A stretch of 64,000 nt of DNA, from positions 248,001 through 312,000 of the forward strand of contig NZ_LMQB01000023.1 in the NCBI RefSeq assembly GCF_001424045.1. Reading direction: 5' to 3'. The stretch comes from Rhizobium sp. Leaf371. GTDB taxonomy: Bacteria > Pseudomonadota > Alphaproteobacteria > Rhizobiales > Rhizobiaceae. The translations under genes and the position numbers were made by a program. The notes beneath the pieces were generated by a model. The model saw nothing but the letters and a program-made list of their open reading frames with translations. It searched no databases and was not told where the DNA came from. Shown piece by piece: positions 17,522 through 27,100 of this stretch; within the stretch, counting starts at the first letter, position 1; every line of letters begins with the position of its first letter.

Positions 17522-18603
17522 CAGCCGGCTACCTTTCTGATCCACTGGTCGATTGCTACGGCGGCGATGATGAGAACGCCGATCATGAGATAGGTCCATT
17601 GCGGATCCGTGCCGACGAGGCGCAGGCCCAGCTGGAAGACGCCGACGATGAGCGCCCCGAAGAGCATGCCCATGATGGAGCCGCGTCCGCCGAAGAGCGA
17701 GATGCCGCCGATCACGACGGCCGTGATGGACTCGATGTTGGCGAACTGGCCGGCCGTCGGGGAGACGGAGCCGATGCGGCCGATGAGGGCCCAGCCGCCG
17801 AGCGCGCAGATGACGCCGGAAATCGTGTAGACGGACAGCAGCATGCGCTTGACGTTGACGCCGGCGAGCTCGGCCGCCACCGGATCGTCGCCCACGGCGT
17901 AGAGATGCCGGCCCCAGGCGGTCTTGTTCAGCACGTACCAGAGCAGCATGACGAGCAGGATCATGGCGAAGACGCCATAGGTGAACACGGCACCGCCCAG
18001 GCGGACGGGTTCGGCGAAGAACTTGAGAAGCGGTGCGGTCGCCTCGATATCCTGGCTGCGGATGGTCTCGTTGGCCGAATAGAGGAAGTTGGAGGCAAGG
18101 ATGATCTGCCACATGCCGAGCGTGACGATGAAGGGCGGCAGCTTCATGCGGGCAACCAACCAGCCGTTGATCGCGCCGCAGGCGGCGCCGACGGCAAAGC
18201 CGCAGAGGATGGCGAGTTCCGCCGGAAGACCGTAGCGGAACACGAACTGACCCATGACGACCGACGACAGCACCATGATGGCGCCGACCGAGAGATCGAT
18301 ACCGGCCGTCATGATGATCAGCGTCTGGGCCGCACCGATGATACCGGTGATGGCGACCTGCTGCAGGATCAGCGTCAGCGAGAAGGCGGAAAAGAACTTG
18401 GATCCGAGGATCGAGCCGAAGACGACCAGCGACAGCACGAGCACGATCAAGGGCACGGCCGATGGCCGCGAATGCAGGAAGTGCTGGAAGTGCTGGACAG
18501 GTGTCTTGCGGTCCGTGTCGAAAGACGCAACCGTCTTGGAACTGCCGGACAGGACGGACTCGAAGTCCTGCGAGGGCCGCGCAGCGGCTGTTGGCTCGCT
18601 CAT
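17521..18603 (-). CDS. frcC: Sugar ABC transporter permease FrcC
   Basis: The 360-residue permease of the CUT2/RbsC family forms the membrane channel for fructose and related sugars. About ten hydrophobic segments run from residue 55 onwards. GAAQTLIIMTAGIDLSVGAI matches the conserved RbsC region, and GVNVKRMLLSVYTISGVICA the cytoplasmic coupling loop. The N-terminal 50 residues are polar. ATG at 18603 has GGAGG upstream. A terminator-like hairpin separates it from frcB, so its expression is probably below that of the binding protein. Confidence 0.92.
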   Translation of the reverse strand: MSEPTAAARPSQDFESVLSGSSKTVASFDTDRKTPVQHFQHFLHSRPSAVPLIVLVLSLVVFGSILGSKFFSAFSLTLILQQVAITGIIGAAQTLIIMTAGIDLSVGAIMVLSSVVMGQFVFRYGLPAELAILCGFAVGAACGAINGWLVARMKLPPFIVTLGMWQIILASNFLYSANETIRSQDIEATAPLLKFFAEPVRLGGAVFTYGVFAMILLVMLLWYVLNKTAWGRHLYAVGDDPVAAELAGVNVKRMLLSVYTISGVICALGGWALIGRIGSVSPTAGQFANIESITAVVIGGISLFGGRGSIMGMLFGALIVGVFQLGLRLVGTDPQWTYLMIGVLIIAAVAIDQWIRKVAG

Positions 18604-18721
18604 CAATATATCCTCCGCTTGGCGGCCTATGCGGACGACCTCGAAGAGGAGGCTACCACAGGCCGGGCGCTTCGTCGGGATGACGGGTCAAGTTGTCTTG
18701 GTTTGAAACAAGGCGGTTTTG

Positions 18722-18744
18722 AAAAAGGGCGGCCGAAGCCGCCC
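18722..18744 (-). terminator. Intra-operon attenuator between frcB and frcC
   Basis: On the minus strand GGGCGGC, loop TTCG, GCCGCCC is followed at once by a run of five U. It sits 27 bases after the frcB stop codon and about 120 bases before frcC. Hairpins at this place in ABC operons commonly protect or truncate the message, giving excess periplasmic binding protein over permease. That role is inferred. Confidence 0.75.
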
Positions 18745-18770
18745 CTCGCCTATCGCATCGAAGGCAGGGC

Positions 18771-19793
18771 TCAGCCCCAGCACTTGTCCGTGCCGGCCTT
18801 GATGTCGATCGATTCGACGCCTGTGGCAGGCTTGCCGGTGACGAGCGAGACGCCCGTGTCGAAGAAGGCCTTGCCGGGGGTCGGCTGCGGCTTCTCACCG
18901 GTTTCGGCGAACTTCTTGATGGCCTCGACGCCGAGGGCCGCCATCTGCAGCGGGTACTGCTGCGAGGTCGCGCCGATGACGCCGTCCGCAACGTTCTTGA
19001 TGCCCGGGCAGCCGCCGTCGACGGACACGATCAGCACGTCCTTCTCGCGGCCGACGGCCTTGAGCGCTTCGTAGGCACCGGCAGCGGCCGGCTCGTTGAT
19101 CGTGTGGACGACGTTGATGGTCGGATCCTTCTGGAGAAGGTTTTCCATGGCGGTACGGCCGCCTTCTTCATTGCCGTTGGTGATGTCGTGGCCGACGATG
19201 CGGGCGTCGTCCTCGTCACCGATCTTGTTGGGGTCCTTCGGATCGATGCCGAAGCCCATCATGAAGCCCTGGTCGCGCATGACGTCGACGGAGGGCTGCG
19301 ACGGGGTCAGGTCGAGGAAGGCGACCTTGGCATCCTTTGCAGCATCGCCGAGGGTTGCGGCAGCCCACTGACCGATCAGCTTGCCGGCGAGCAGGTTGTC
19401 GGTGGCGAACGTCGCATCGGCGCTGTCGGCCGGCTCGAGCGGGGTGTCGAGTGCGATGACGAGAAGGCCGGCGTCGCGCGCCTGCTTCACGGTGGGGACG
19501 ATGCCCTTGGTATCGGAAGCGGCGATCAGGATACCCTTGGCGCCATCGGCGATGCAGGTTTCGATGGCTGCGACCTGGCTTTCGCTATCGCCGTCGATCT
19601 TGCCGGCATAGGCCTTGAGCGTCACGCCCAGTTCCTTGGCCTTGGCTTCGGCGCCTTCCTTCATCTTGACGAAGAAGGGGTTCGTATCCGTCTTGGTGAT
19701 CAGGCAGGCGGTCACGTCGGCAGCCTGCGCCGAGCCCGCGAAAACGACGCCAAGCGCCAGCGCGCCGAGACCGGCGGTTACAAGGTTCTTCAT
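18771..19793 (-). CDS. frcB: Sugar ABC transporter substrate-binding protein FrcB
   Basis: The 340-residue periplasmic binding protein of the peripla_BP_4 (RbsB) family captures the sugar and delivers it to FrcC. It has a signal peptide (about 1-22, ending SAQA before [10 protein letters not shown]). Two Rossmann lobes follow, with [20 protein letters not shown] and [20 protein letters not shown] typical of fructose/ribose binders. ATG at 19793 follows GGGAGGA; an in-frame ATG seven codons earlier would spoil the signal peptide. The S. meliloti homologue binds fructose, and mannose and ribose compete; the same range is inferred here. Confidence 0.92.
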   Translation of the reverse strand: MKNLVTAGLGALALGVVFAGSAQAADVTACLITKTDTNPFFVKMKEGAEAKAKELGVTLKAYAGKIDGDSESQVAAIETCIADGAKGILIAASDTKGIVPTVKQARDAGLLVIALDTPLEPADSADATFATDNLLAGKLIGQWAAATLGDAAKDAKVAFLDLTPSQPSVDVMRDQGFMMGFGIDPKDPNKIGDEDDARIVGHDITNGNEEGGRTAMENLLQKDPTINVVHTINEPAAAGAYEALKAVGREKDVLIVSVDGGCPGIKNVADGVIGATSQQYPLQMAALGVEAIKKFAETGEKPQPTPGKAFFDTGVSLVTGKPATGVESIDIKAGTDKCWG

Positions 19794-19924
19794 GGATATC
19801 CTCCCAAGGATCAAATGGTGAGCCGGGTTCCCGGCCCGTCAGGCTTCGCGATCGTTACGTCCTCCGCAATGAAACCGCGCTTCCGTTAGCCAGAAAACAC
19901 CAAACATATTTGCCTGTCAATAAC

Positions 19925-19941
19925 TAAATCAAATTGATTTA
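19925..19941. promoter_or_regulatory. 8-1-8 inverted repeat, candidate FrcR operator
   Basis: TAAATCAA A TTGATTTA is a perfect inverted repeat in the AT-rich centre of the 257-base divergent region between frcB and frcR. A TTGACA at 19920-19915 on the minus strand, with a weak TTTTCT 17 bases on, gives a plausible frcB promoter whose -35 box lies four bases from the repeat. AT-rich palindromes are usual operators for ROK repressors. Assignment to FrcR is inferred from position. Confidence 0.55.
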
Positions 19942-20050
19942 TTAAAATCCTGTGGCATTCTCTGCCCGTTGACTGTGCAAACGCATGCCTCGCATGCAGA
20001 GAAAAGCGCGGGAACGGTTCCGGCATCGCGCCGGAATGGGAGGACGAGGA

Positions 20051-21283
20051 ATGACCGACTTTAGCGAGCAGGAGACGCTGCCCGTCATGCCCGACGTCGT
20101 GGATCCGGCGGGCGGGGCGAACCAGACGCGGGTGCGCGCGCATAACGAGCGCCTGGTCATGTCGCTGGTGCGTCGTCACGACGGACTGTCTAAGGCGGAT
20201 ATCGCCCGCCGGTCGGGCCTGTCGGCGCAGACGGTGTCGGTGATCATGCGGGCGCTGGAGAAGGACGGACTGCTGATCCGCGGCGAGCCGACGCGTGGAC
20301 GCGTGGGCCAACCCTCGGTGCCCATGCATCTCAATCCGTCGGCCGTTTTCTCTTTCGGCGTCAAGATCGGCCGGCGCAGCGCCGACCTCATCCTGATGGA
20401 CTTCGTGGGAAAGATCCGCCTGAACCTGCACCAGCCCTACCGCTACCCGATGCCGGAGGAGATCCTCGCCTTCGTTACGGATGGCGTCGCGAAGCTTGAG
20501 CGCATGCTCGGCGCCGACGAGCGCTCACGCATTGCCGGCATCGGCATCGCCACGCCATTCGAACTCTGGAACTGGGCGCCGGAAGTGGGCGCGCCGAGCG
20601 AGGCCATGGAAAGCTGGCGGCATTTCGACCTTCAGGCCGCCGTGTCGGAGCGCACCGCCTACCCGGTCTACCTGCAGAACGACGCAACCAGTGCCTGTGG
20701 GGCGGAGCTGGTGTTCGGCGTCGGCGCGAATTATCCGGATTTCATCTATTTCTACATCGGCTCGTTCATCGGCGGCGGCATCGTGCTGAATTCCGCATTG
20801 TTCTCGGGCCGCACGGGAACGGCGGGCGCGCTCGGACCTCTGCAGGTTCCGGGACCGGACGGGCGCACGCAGCCGCTTCTCAAGGTCGCCTCGATCTTCG
20901 TGCTCGAAAACATGCTGCGGGAGCGCGGTATCGATGCGCGGCCGCTCTGGTATTCCGCCGAGGAATGGATCGATTTCGGGCCGGCGCTGGAGGACTGGAT
21001 CGTCCAGACGTCCGAAGCCCTCGCCCGGGCCATCATCTCGGCCGCGTCGATCATCGATTTTGCCGCGGCCGTCATCGATGGCGGATTTCCCGACTGGGTG
21101 CGCGCGCGCATCGTTGCCGCCACGCGCACTGCCGTCCACGACCTCGACCTGCAAGGCGTGATCGTGCCCGATATCATCGAAGGCGCCGTCGGCTCCGAGG
21201 CCCGCGCCATCGGCGGGGCGAGCCTGCCGCTGTTTTCGCGCTATCTTCTCGACACCAATATTCTCTTCAAGGAACCTGCCTGA
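20051..21283 (+). CDS. frcR: ROK family transcriptional regulator FrcR
   Basis: The 410-residue regulator has an N-terminal MarR-like winged helix (about 25-90; LSKADIARRSGLSAQTVSVI is the helix-turn-helix). A ROK sugar-kinase-like domain follows, with IAGIGIATPFELWNW and YFYIGSFIGGGIVLNSALFSGRTGTAG-like strands and the pattern of an effector-binding, probably catalytically inactive fold. It is transcribed away from frcBCAK, as expected for the local repressor that responds to the transported sugar. ATG at 20051 has GGGAGGACGAGG upstream. Its stop codon overlaps the next gene's ATG. Confidence 0.9.
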   Translation: MTDFSEQETLPVMPDVVDPAGGANQTRVRAHNERLVMSLVRRHDGLSKADIARRSGLSAQTVSVIMRALEKDGLLIRGEPTRGRVGQPSVPMHLNPSAVFSFGVKIGRRSADLILMDFVGKIRLNLHQPYRYPMPEEILAFVTDGVAKLERMLGADERSRIAGIGIATPFELWNWAPEVGAPSEAMESWRHFDLQAAVSERTAYPVYLQNDATSACGAELVFGVGANYPDFIYFYIGSFIGGGIVLNSALFSGRTGTAGALGPLQVPGPDGRTQPLLKVASIFVLENMLRERGIDARPLWYSAEEWIDFGPALEDWIVQTSEALARAIISAASIIDFAAAVIDGGFPDWVRARIVAATRTAVHDLDLQGVIVPDIIEGAVGSEARAIGGASLPLFSRYLLDTNILFKEPA

Positions 21284-21717
21284 TGCTCAAAGGTCTTTCT
21301 CCGCTCCTGAGCCCCGATCTGCTTGCCACTCTGCGCGCCATGGGCCATGGCGACGAGATCGCCATCGTGGATGGCAACTACCCCGCGCTCGAACATGCCC
21401 GCCGCCTGATCCGTCTCGACGGCCATGGCGTGGTGCCGGTGGTCGATGCCATCCTCAGCGTCATGCCGATCGACGATTTCGTGGAAGAAGCGATCTTTCG
21501 CGCGACGGTGAAGCAGGACCGCGATGCGCTCGACCCCGTCCATGAGGACCTGATCGCCTGCTGTGCCCGCCATGAACCGGAAAGAGCCGTGGTTCCCTTG
21601 CTCGGGCCCGATTTCTATCCCCGCGTCAAGGCGGCGCATACCGTGGTGCAGACCAGCGAGCCGCGCCTCTATGGCAACATGATCCTGCGCAAGGGCGTGA
21701 TCTATCCCGCGGCGTGA
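21283..21717 (+). CDS. fucU: FucU/RbsD family sugar mutarotase
   Basis: The 144-residue protein of the RbsD/FucU family interconverts sugar anomers (fucose pyranose forms, or ribose pyranose and furanose). It has the family start MLKGLSPLLSPDLLATLRAM, then GHGDEIAIVDGNYPA with the conserved catalytic-type His, and ends RLYGNMILRKGVIYPA. The overall pattern is nearer to FucU than RbsD. The ATG overlaps the frcR stop (TGATG), so regulator and mutarotase are co-translated. That pairing suggests the mutarotase acts on a sugar imported by the Frc system. Confidence 0.88.
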   Translation: MLKGLSPLLSPDLLATLRAMGHGDEIAIVDGNYPALEHARRLIRLDGHGVVPVVDAILSVMPIDDFVEEAIFRATVKQDRDALDPVHEDLIACCARHEPERAVVPLLGPDFYPRVKAAHTVVQTSEPRLYGNMILRKGVIYPAA

Positions 21718-21740
21718 TGCGTCCTTCGAGAAACGCAAAA

Positions 21741-21770
21741 AACCCGCCGGACGTTGGTCCGGCGGGTTTT
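21741..21770. terminator. Bidirectional intrinsic terminator
   Basis: AACCCGCCGGAC, loop GTTG, GTCCGGCGGGTT forms a perfect 12-bp stem followed by further T. The opposite strand has a matching U-run from the A-rich flank. It separates the frcR-fucU operon from the convergent DoxX gene and serves both. Confidence 0.9.
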
Positions 21771-21789
21771 CTTGGGCGAAAAAAGACGA

Positions 21790-22173
21790 TCAGGCGCGGC
21801 GTGCGTCGACCGACAGCGCGCCGGGGCCGAAGGCTGCGAGCACGAGGAAGCCGCCAGCCATGGCGAAATTCTTCTGGAAGTTGATCATCTGGTTCATGTC
21901 GGCAAAATTGAAATGCGCGATGAACGCCGTGGCGATGCAGAAGGCGGCGAGGACATAAGCCGTCGGGCGCGTGAGGAATCCGACGAGAATGAAGATGCCG
22001 CCGACGAGTTCGACAAGCGAGACGACGACGGCCGTGACCATCGGCACCGGCAGGCCCGAACCGGCGAAATAACCGGCCGTCCCCTCCAGATTGCTGATCT
22101 TGCCGAAGCCGGCCAGGATGAAGATGATGGAGAGAAGGATGCGTCCGACGAGGACGATGGCACTGCTGGACAT
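21790..22173 (-). CDS. DoxX family membrane protein
   Basis: A 127-residue inner-membrane protein with four hydrophobic helices and the family start VGRILLSIIFILAGFGKISN. It then has VELVGGIFILVGFLTRPTAY. It belongs to the DoxX/YphA group, whose members are linked to quinone/thiosulfate or redox-stress complexes in some species but mostly lack a proven function. It stands alone between the frcR-fucU terminator and the proline-racemase-like gene. The 196 bases upstream (22174-22369) hold nothing further that I can name. Confidence 0.85.
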   Translation of the reverse strand: MSSSAIVLVGRILLSIIFILAGFGKISNLEGTAGYFAGSGLPVPMVTAVVVSLVELVGGIFILVGFLTRPTAYVLAAFCIATAFIAHFNFADMNQMINFQKNFAMAGGFLVLAAFGPGALSVDARRA

Positions 22174-22369
22174 AGGTTGGGCTCCGTTGAGGAAGGCGAT
22201 AGGGAAGCTTTAGCAGCAATAAGCGCCGAACATAGCCTGCGGCGCAACGACACATCGTCAACGGTTAGCGAACGATAACCCGGCATCGTCAACTGCCCAT
22301 CACCTGCAACCGTCTGCAGGCGACGGGGCGTCTGAGACGCTGTCGGCTTCGTTCTGAACCCGTCAAACC

Positions 22370-23404
22370 CTAGCGGATCTCGCCCGCCTGCGGGCCCCAG
22401 GTGTCGGTGAGGGCGAAACCGTCGGCCAGCGGGTCGAAGGGATCGAGCGCGACCTGGTGGAGGCCGAAGGTCCAGCCACGGCCGGAGATCGTCGGGATGA
22501 TGGCCGGGCGGCCGGCGACCTCGGTCACGCTGTCGAGCCCGACTTCGAATTCCGAACCGATGATCGAGCGGGATTTGAACACATCGCCGGGCTTTGCAAG
22601 GCCGCGGGCGTGAAGGGTCGCGAGGTTGGCGGAACTGCCGGTGCCGCAGGGGGAGCGATCGACACGGCCCGGCCACATCGTCGTGCAGGTGCGCACCGTG
22701 CCGTCGGCTTCCGTGCTGCGGAACATGACATAGGCGACGCCGGAGATCTCCGGGATCTCGGGATGGACCGTCGGGATGGTGCGGTTGACGATGTCCTTGA
22801 TGATCATGCCGGCTTCCACGATCGCGCGGGCATTGGCCTTCTCGATCGTCGTGCCGATCTGGTGCACGTCCACCAGCGCATAGAAGATGCCGCCATAGCA
22901 GAGATCGACCTTGATCGTGCCCCATTGCGGGGTTTCCACCTCGACATCCAGCGCCTGGACGAAGGACGGGGTCATGGTCAGCTTGACGCGCTCGCAGCGG
23001 CCATCGCGGCAGGTCGCCGTCGCCTTGACGAGACCGGCGGCGGTATCGAGCATGACGACCGTTTCCGGCTCCTTCATCTCGACGATGCCGGATTCGAGCA
23101 GCGCCGTGGTGACGCAGATGGAATTGGAACCGGACATGGCATGCGCCTGATCCGCCTGGAGGATGATGAAGCCGGCATCGGCTTCGGGACGCTTGGCCGG
23201 CACCAGCAGATTGACCGAGCCGATGGAGGCCGCGCGCGGCTCCAGGCAGAGGAACCGCCGCAGGCTGTCGTCCACGGTGTTGATGTGATGCAGCTGCTCG
23301 GCGATCGTGTTGCCCGGAATCTTCGGCACGCCGCCGATCGCGACCTTGCCGATCTCACCTTCGCAATGAACATCCAGCAGCTGGATCGTGCGCTTCCATC
23401 TCAT
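22370..23404 (-). CDS. Proline racemase superfamily enzyme with Ser/Cys active pair (hydroxyproline epimerase/dehydratase type)
   Basis: The 344-residue protein has the two-lobed proline racemase fold. The first catalytic position, normally Cys in MCGH, is Ser91 in AMSGSNSICV; the second is kept as Cys253 in DRSPCGTGSSA. Racemases and 4-hydroxyproline 2-epimerases use Cys/Cys, and trans-3-hydroxy-L-proline dehydratases use Thr/Cys. Ser/Cys members are a smaller class, reported to act on 3- and 4-hydroxyproline by epimerisation or dehydration. It is probably a hydroxyproline catabolic enzyme, not a proline racemase. putA lies close by on the other strand. The exact reaction is open. Confidence 0.82.
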   Translation of the reverse strand: MRWKRTIQLLDVHCEGEIGKVAIGGVPKIPGNTIAEQLHHINTVDDSLRRFLCLEPRAASIGSVNLLVPAKRPEADAGFIILQADQAHAMSGSNSICVTTALLESGIVEMKEPETVVMLDTAAGLVKATATCRDGRCERVKLTMTPSFVQALDVEVETPQWGTIKVDLCYGGIFYALVDVHQIGTTIEKANARAIVEAGMIIKDIVNRTIPTVHPEIPEISGVAYVMFRSTEADGTVRTCTTMWPGRVDRSPCGTGSSANLATLHARGLAKPGDVFKSRSIIGSEFEVGLDSVTEVAGRPAIIPTISGRGWTFGLHQVALDPFDPLADGFALTDTWGPQAGEIR

Positions 23405-23585
23405 CGGTGCAATATCCTCTCATGCCGCAGGTTCAACAGCTGGCGACAAAATGTGTACAGGCTCGTTTACGCCTGTTCGCGGCCTTTGCCTAGGGCTTCC
23501 TTCATCTCCGCTCGCCCTCTCTGTCGGACCGTCCCCTTGTGACGGGCACATGGCGCGCGAGGGTTTTGCGTGGTAGAGATCGAGC

Positions 23586-23900
23586 ATGATGCCTGCCGTT
23601 CCCACCGAAGATTTCGACTGCCAGAGCTGTGGCGCCTGCTGCGCCTATTCTGAAGACTGGCCGCGCTTCTCGATGGAGAGCGAGGAGGAGCTTGCCCGGA
23701 TTCCGGAGGCGCTGGTTTCCGCCGATCTCGGCGGCATGCGATGCGAAAACGACCGATGCGCTGCGTTGTCCGGCGTGCTGGGGCAGCATGTCGGTTGCGG
23801 CATCTACGCGGTCCGGCCGATTGTCTGCCGCACCTGCATGCCGGGCGACGACGAGTGCCTGACGGCCCGGCAGGCATTGTCGGCGCATGTCCTGCTTTAG
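23586..23900 (+). CDS. YkgJ family cysteine-cluster protein
   Basis: A 104-residue protein with the CxxCGxCC pattern (DCQSCGACCAYSEDW, Cys at 12, 15, 18, 19). Later cysteines lie in RCENDRC, HVGCGIYAVRPIVCRTC and GDDEC. This spacing defines the YkgJ/zinc- or iron-chelating family, for which no reaction is agreed. No strong ribosome binding site is visible before the tandem ATG codons. It is divergent from the hydroxyproline-type enzyme and 213 bases before putA. Confidence 0.85.
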   Translation: MMPAVPTEDFDCQSCGACCAYSEDWPRFSMESEEELARIPEALVSADLGGMRCENDRCAALSGVLGQHVGCGIYAVRPIVCRTCMPGDDECLTARQALSAHVLL

Positions 23901-24113
23901 GCGACCTCGCGTTTCGTGGTGAACCTCAGGTGATCACGCGGTGCATTCGCCGAGATGCCGCATCTATCACGCCCGAAACCGCCTCAGGGCGTGGATCGTG
24001 AGGCGTTGGCCCGATTTTTCCGGATGGAGATGCGGCGCGACCGGCCGTATTCTCCGCTCCAGTGCTTCGCCCTCATGTACCCTTCTGTTTTCGCTTCTGA
24101 AAAGGCCCCTCCG

Positions 24114-27100
24114 ATGAGCCAGACGTCGCTGAAGTCATCCCTCGACACGATGCCGCTTCCCTTTGAGGCCTTCGCGCCGCCACTGGCAGCGCCGACACCG
24201 CTGCGGGCCGCCGTCACGCGCGCCTATCGCCTGCCAGAGACTGCCTGCGTCGCGGCGCTCCTCGAACAGGCGACGTTGCCGGACGCGGTTCGCCTGCAGG
24301 CCGCAACGACCGCGCGCGGGCTCATCACCGCGCTGCGTGCCAAGCACAAGGGTTCCGGCGTCGAAGGGCTGGTGCACGAGTATTCCCTGTCGAGCCAGGA
24401 AGGCGTCGCGCTGATGTGCCTTGCCGAAGCGCTGCTGCGCATTCCCGACACGGCCACGCGCGATGCGCTGATCCGCGACAAGATCGCCACCGGCGACTGG
24501 CGCTCGCATGTCGGCGGGGGGCGCTCGCTCTTCGTCAACGCAGCCACCTGGGGTCTCGTCGTCACCGGCAAGCTGACCTCCACCGTCAACGATCGCGGGC
24601 TCTCGGCAGCCCTTACGCGCCTGATCGCGCGGGCCGGCGAGCCGGTCATCCGCCGCGGTGTCGATATGGCCATGCGGATGATGGGCGAGCAGTTCGTCAC
24701 CGGCGAAACGATCGAGGAAGCGCTGAAGCGCGCGCGACCGCTCGAAGCCCGTGGCTTCCGCTATTCCTACGACATGCTCGGCGAAGCCGCGACGACGGCG
24801 GCCGACGCCAAGCGCTATTACGCCGACTATGAAAACGCCATCCATGCGATCGGCAAGGCTGCGGCCGGCCGGGGGATCTATGAAGGACCCGGCATCTCCA
24901 TCAAGCTCTCGGCCCTGCATCCCCGCTATGTCAGGGCGCAGGCGGCGCGCGTGATGAGCGAACTTCTGCCCCGCGTGAAGGCGCTGGCGTTGATCGCCAA
25001 GCACTACGACATCGGGCTCAATATCGACGCGGAGGAAGCCGACCGGCTGGAATTGTCGCTCGACCTGCTCGAAGCCCTCCGGCTCGATCCGGATCTGGCA
25101 GGCTGGCACGGCGTCGGCTTCGTCGTCCAGGCTTACGGCAAGCGTTGCCCGATGGTGCTCGACGTGGTCATCGACCTTGCCCGCCGCTCCGGCCACCGGA
25201 TGATGGTGCGCCTCGTCAAGGGCGCCTATTGGGATGCCGAGATCAAGCGGGCACAGGTGGACGGGCTCGACGATTTCCCGGTCTTCACCCGCAAGATCCA
25301 CACCGACGTTTCCTACATCGCCTGCGCGCGCAAGCTGCTGGCCGCCAAGGATGTGATCTTCCCTCAGTTCGCCACCCACAACGCGCAGAGCCTTGCGACC
25401 ATCCATGCCATGGCCGGGCCGGACTTCACCGTCGGGGATTACGAGTTCCAGTGCCTGCACGGCATGGGCGAGCCCCTCTATGACGAGGTCGTCGGTGCGG
25501 ACAAGCTCAACCGGCCCTGCCGCATCTATGCACCTGTGGGAACCCACGAGACGCTGCTCGCCTATCTCGTCCGGCGCCTGTTGGAAAATGGCGCCAACTC
25601 GTCCTTCGTCAACCGCATCGCCGATCCCGCCGTTTCCATCGACGAACTGATCGCCGATCCGGTGGAGATCGTGCGCGGCATGGCCACCCCCGGCGCGTCG
25701 CACGACAAGATCCGCCTGCCGGCAGCGCTTTATCCCGGCCGCAGCAATTCGGCCGGTCTCGATCTCTCTTCGGAAACGACGCTGGCGATGCTGGCCGAAA
25801 CCTTTGCCGCGGGCGCCACCGCCGACTGGACAGCAGCGCCCCTGCTGGCCGGCGATACGCCACACGGGCCGCCGCGTCCTGTGGAGAACCCCGGCGACCG
25901 TCGCGACCGCGTCGGCACCGTGATCGAGGCATCAGACGCCGACGCGGTGCGCGCTGTGGCTCTGGCCGCCGCTGCGGCAACCCGATGGGCCGCGACGGCG
26001 CCGGCCGAGCGCGCCGCCTGCCTGTCACGGGCGGCAGACCTGATGCAGGCGCGCATGCCGGATCTCCTCGGCCTCATCATCCGCGAGGCCGGCAAATCCG
26101 CGCCGAACGCGATTGCCGAGGTGCGCGAGGCGATCGACTTCCTGCGCTATTATGCCGAACAGGCGGGCCGCACGCTCGGCCCGGCGCATGGCGCGCTCGG
26201 CCCGATCGTCTGCATCAGCCCGTGGAATTTTCCGCTGGCGATTTTCACCGGACAGATTGCCGCCGCCCTCGTTGCCGGAAATCCTGTTCTCGCCAAGCCG
26301 GCCGAGGAAACGCCGCTGATCGCCGCCGAAGGCGTGCGCCTGCTGCACGAGGCCGGCATTCCCCTTGATGTGCTGCAGTTTCTGCCCGGCGACGGGCGTG
26401 TGGGCGCGGCACTGGTCGGGGCTGAGGGCGTTGCCGGCGTCATGTTCACCGGATCGACGGAGGTTGCGCGGCTCATCCAGGCCCAGCTTGCGGCACGGGT
26501 TTCGCCCGAGGGCAAGCCGATCCCGCTGATCGCCGAGACGGGCGGACAGAACGCCATGATCGTCGACAGCTCGGCCCTTGCCGAACAGGTGGTGGCTGAC
26601 ATCATCGCCTCGGCCTTCGACAGTGCCGGACAGCGCTGCTCGGCGCTGCGCGTTCTCTGCCTGCAAACGGATGTGGCGGACCGCGTGCTGACCATGCTGA
26701 AGGGCGCCCTGCACGAGCTGGAGATCGGGCGCACGGACAGGCTGTCCGCCGATGTCGGGCCGGTGATCTCGGCCGAGGCGAAGCAGACGATCGAGACGCA
26801 TATCGCCGCCATGCGCGGCATCGGCGCGCGTGTCGAGCAGATCGCCATGCCGGACGCCACCGCGCACGGCACCTTCGTGGCGCCGACGATCATCGAGATC
26901 GCAAAGCTCTCGGACCTTGCCCGCGAAGTCTTCGGCCCGGTGCTCCATGTCCTGCGCTACGAGCGCGATGATCTCGACCGGCTGATCGACGACATCAACG
27001 CCACCGGATACGGCCTGACCTTCGGCCTGCACACGCGCCTCGACGAGACCATCGCGCATGTGACGAGCCGGGTGAAGGCCGGCAATCTCTACGTCAACCG

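Noticed and set aside
23405-23585. TGTGTACA in the divergent gap as a GntR-type operator
   Set aside because: A single short match to TGTNNACA without a regulator gene nearby; too likely by chance.
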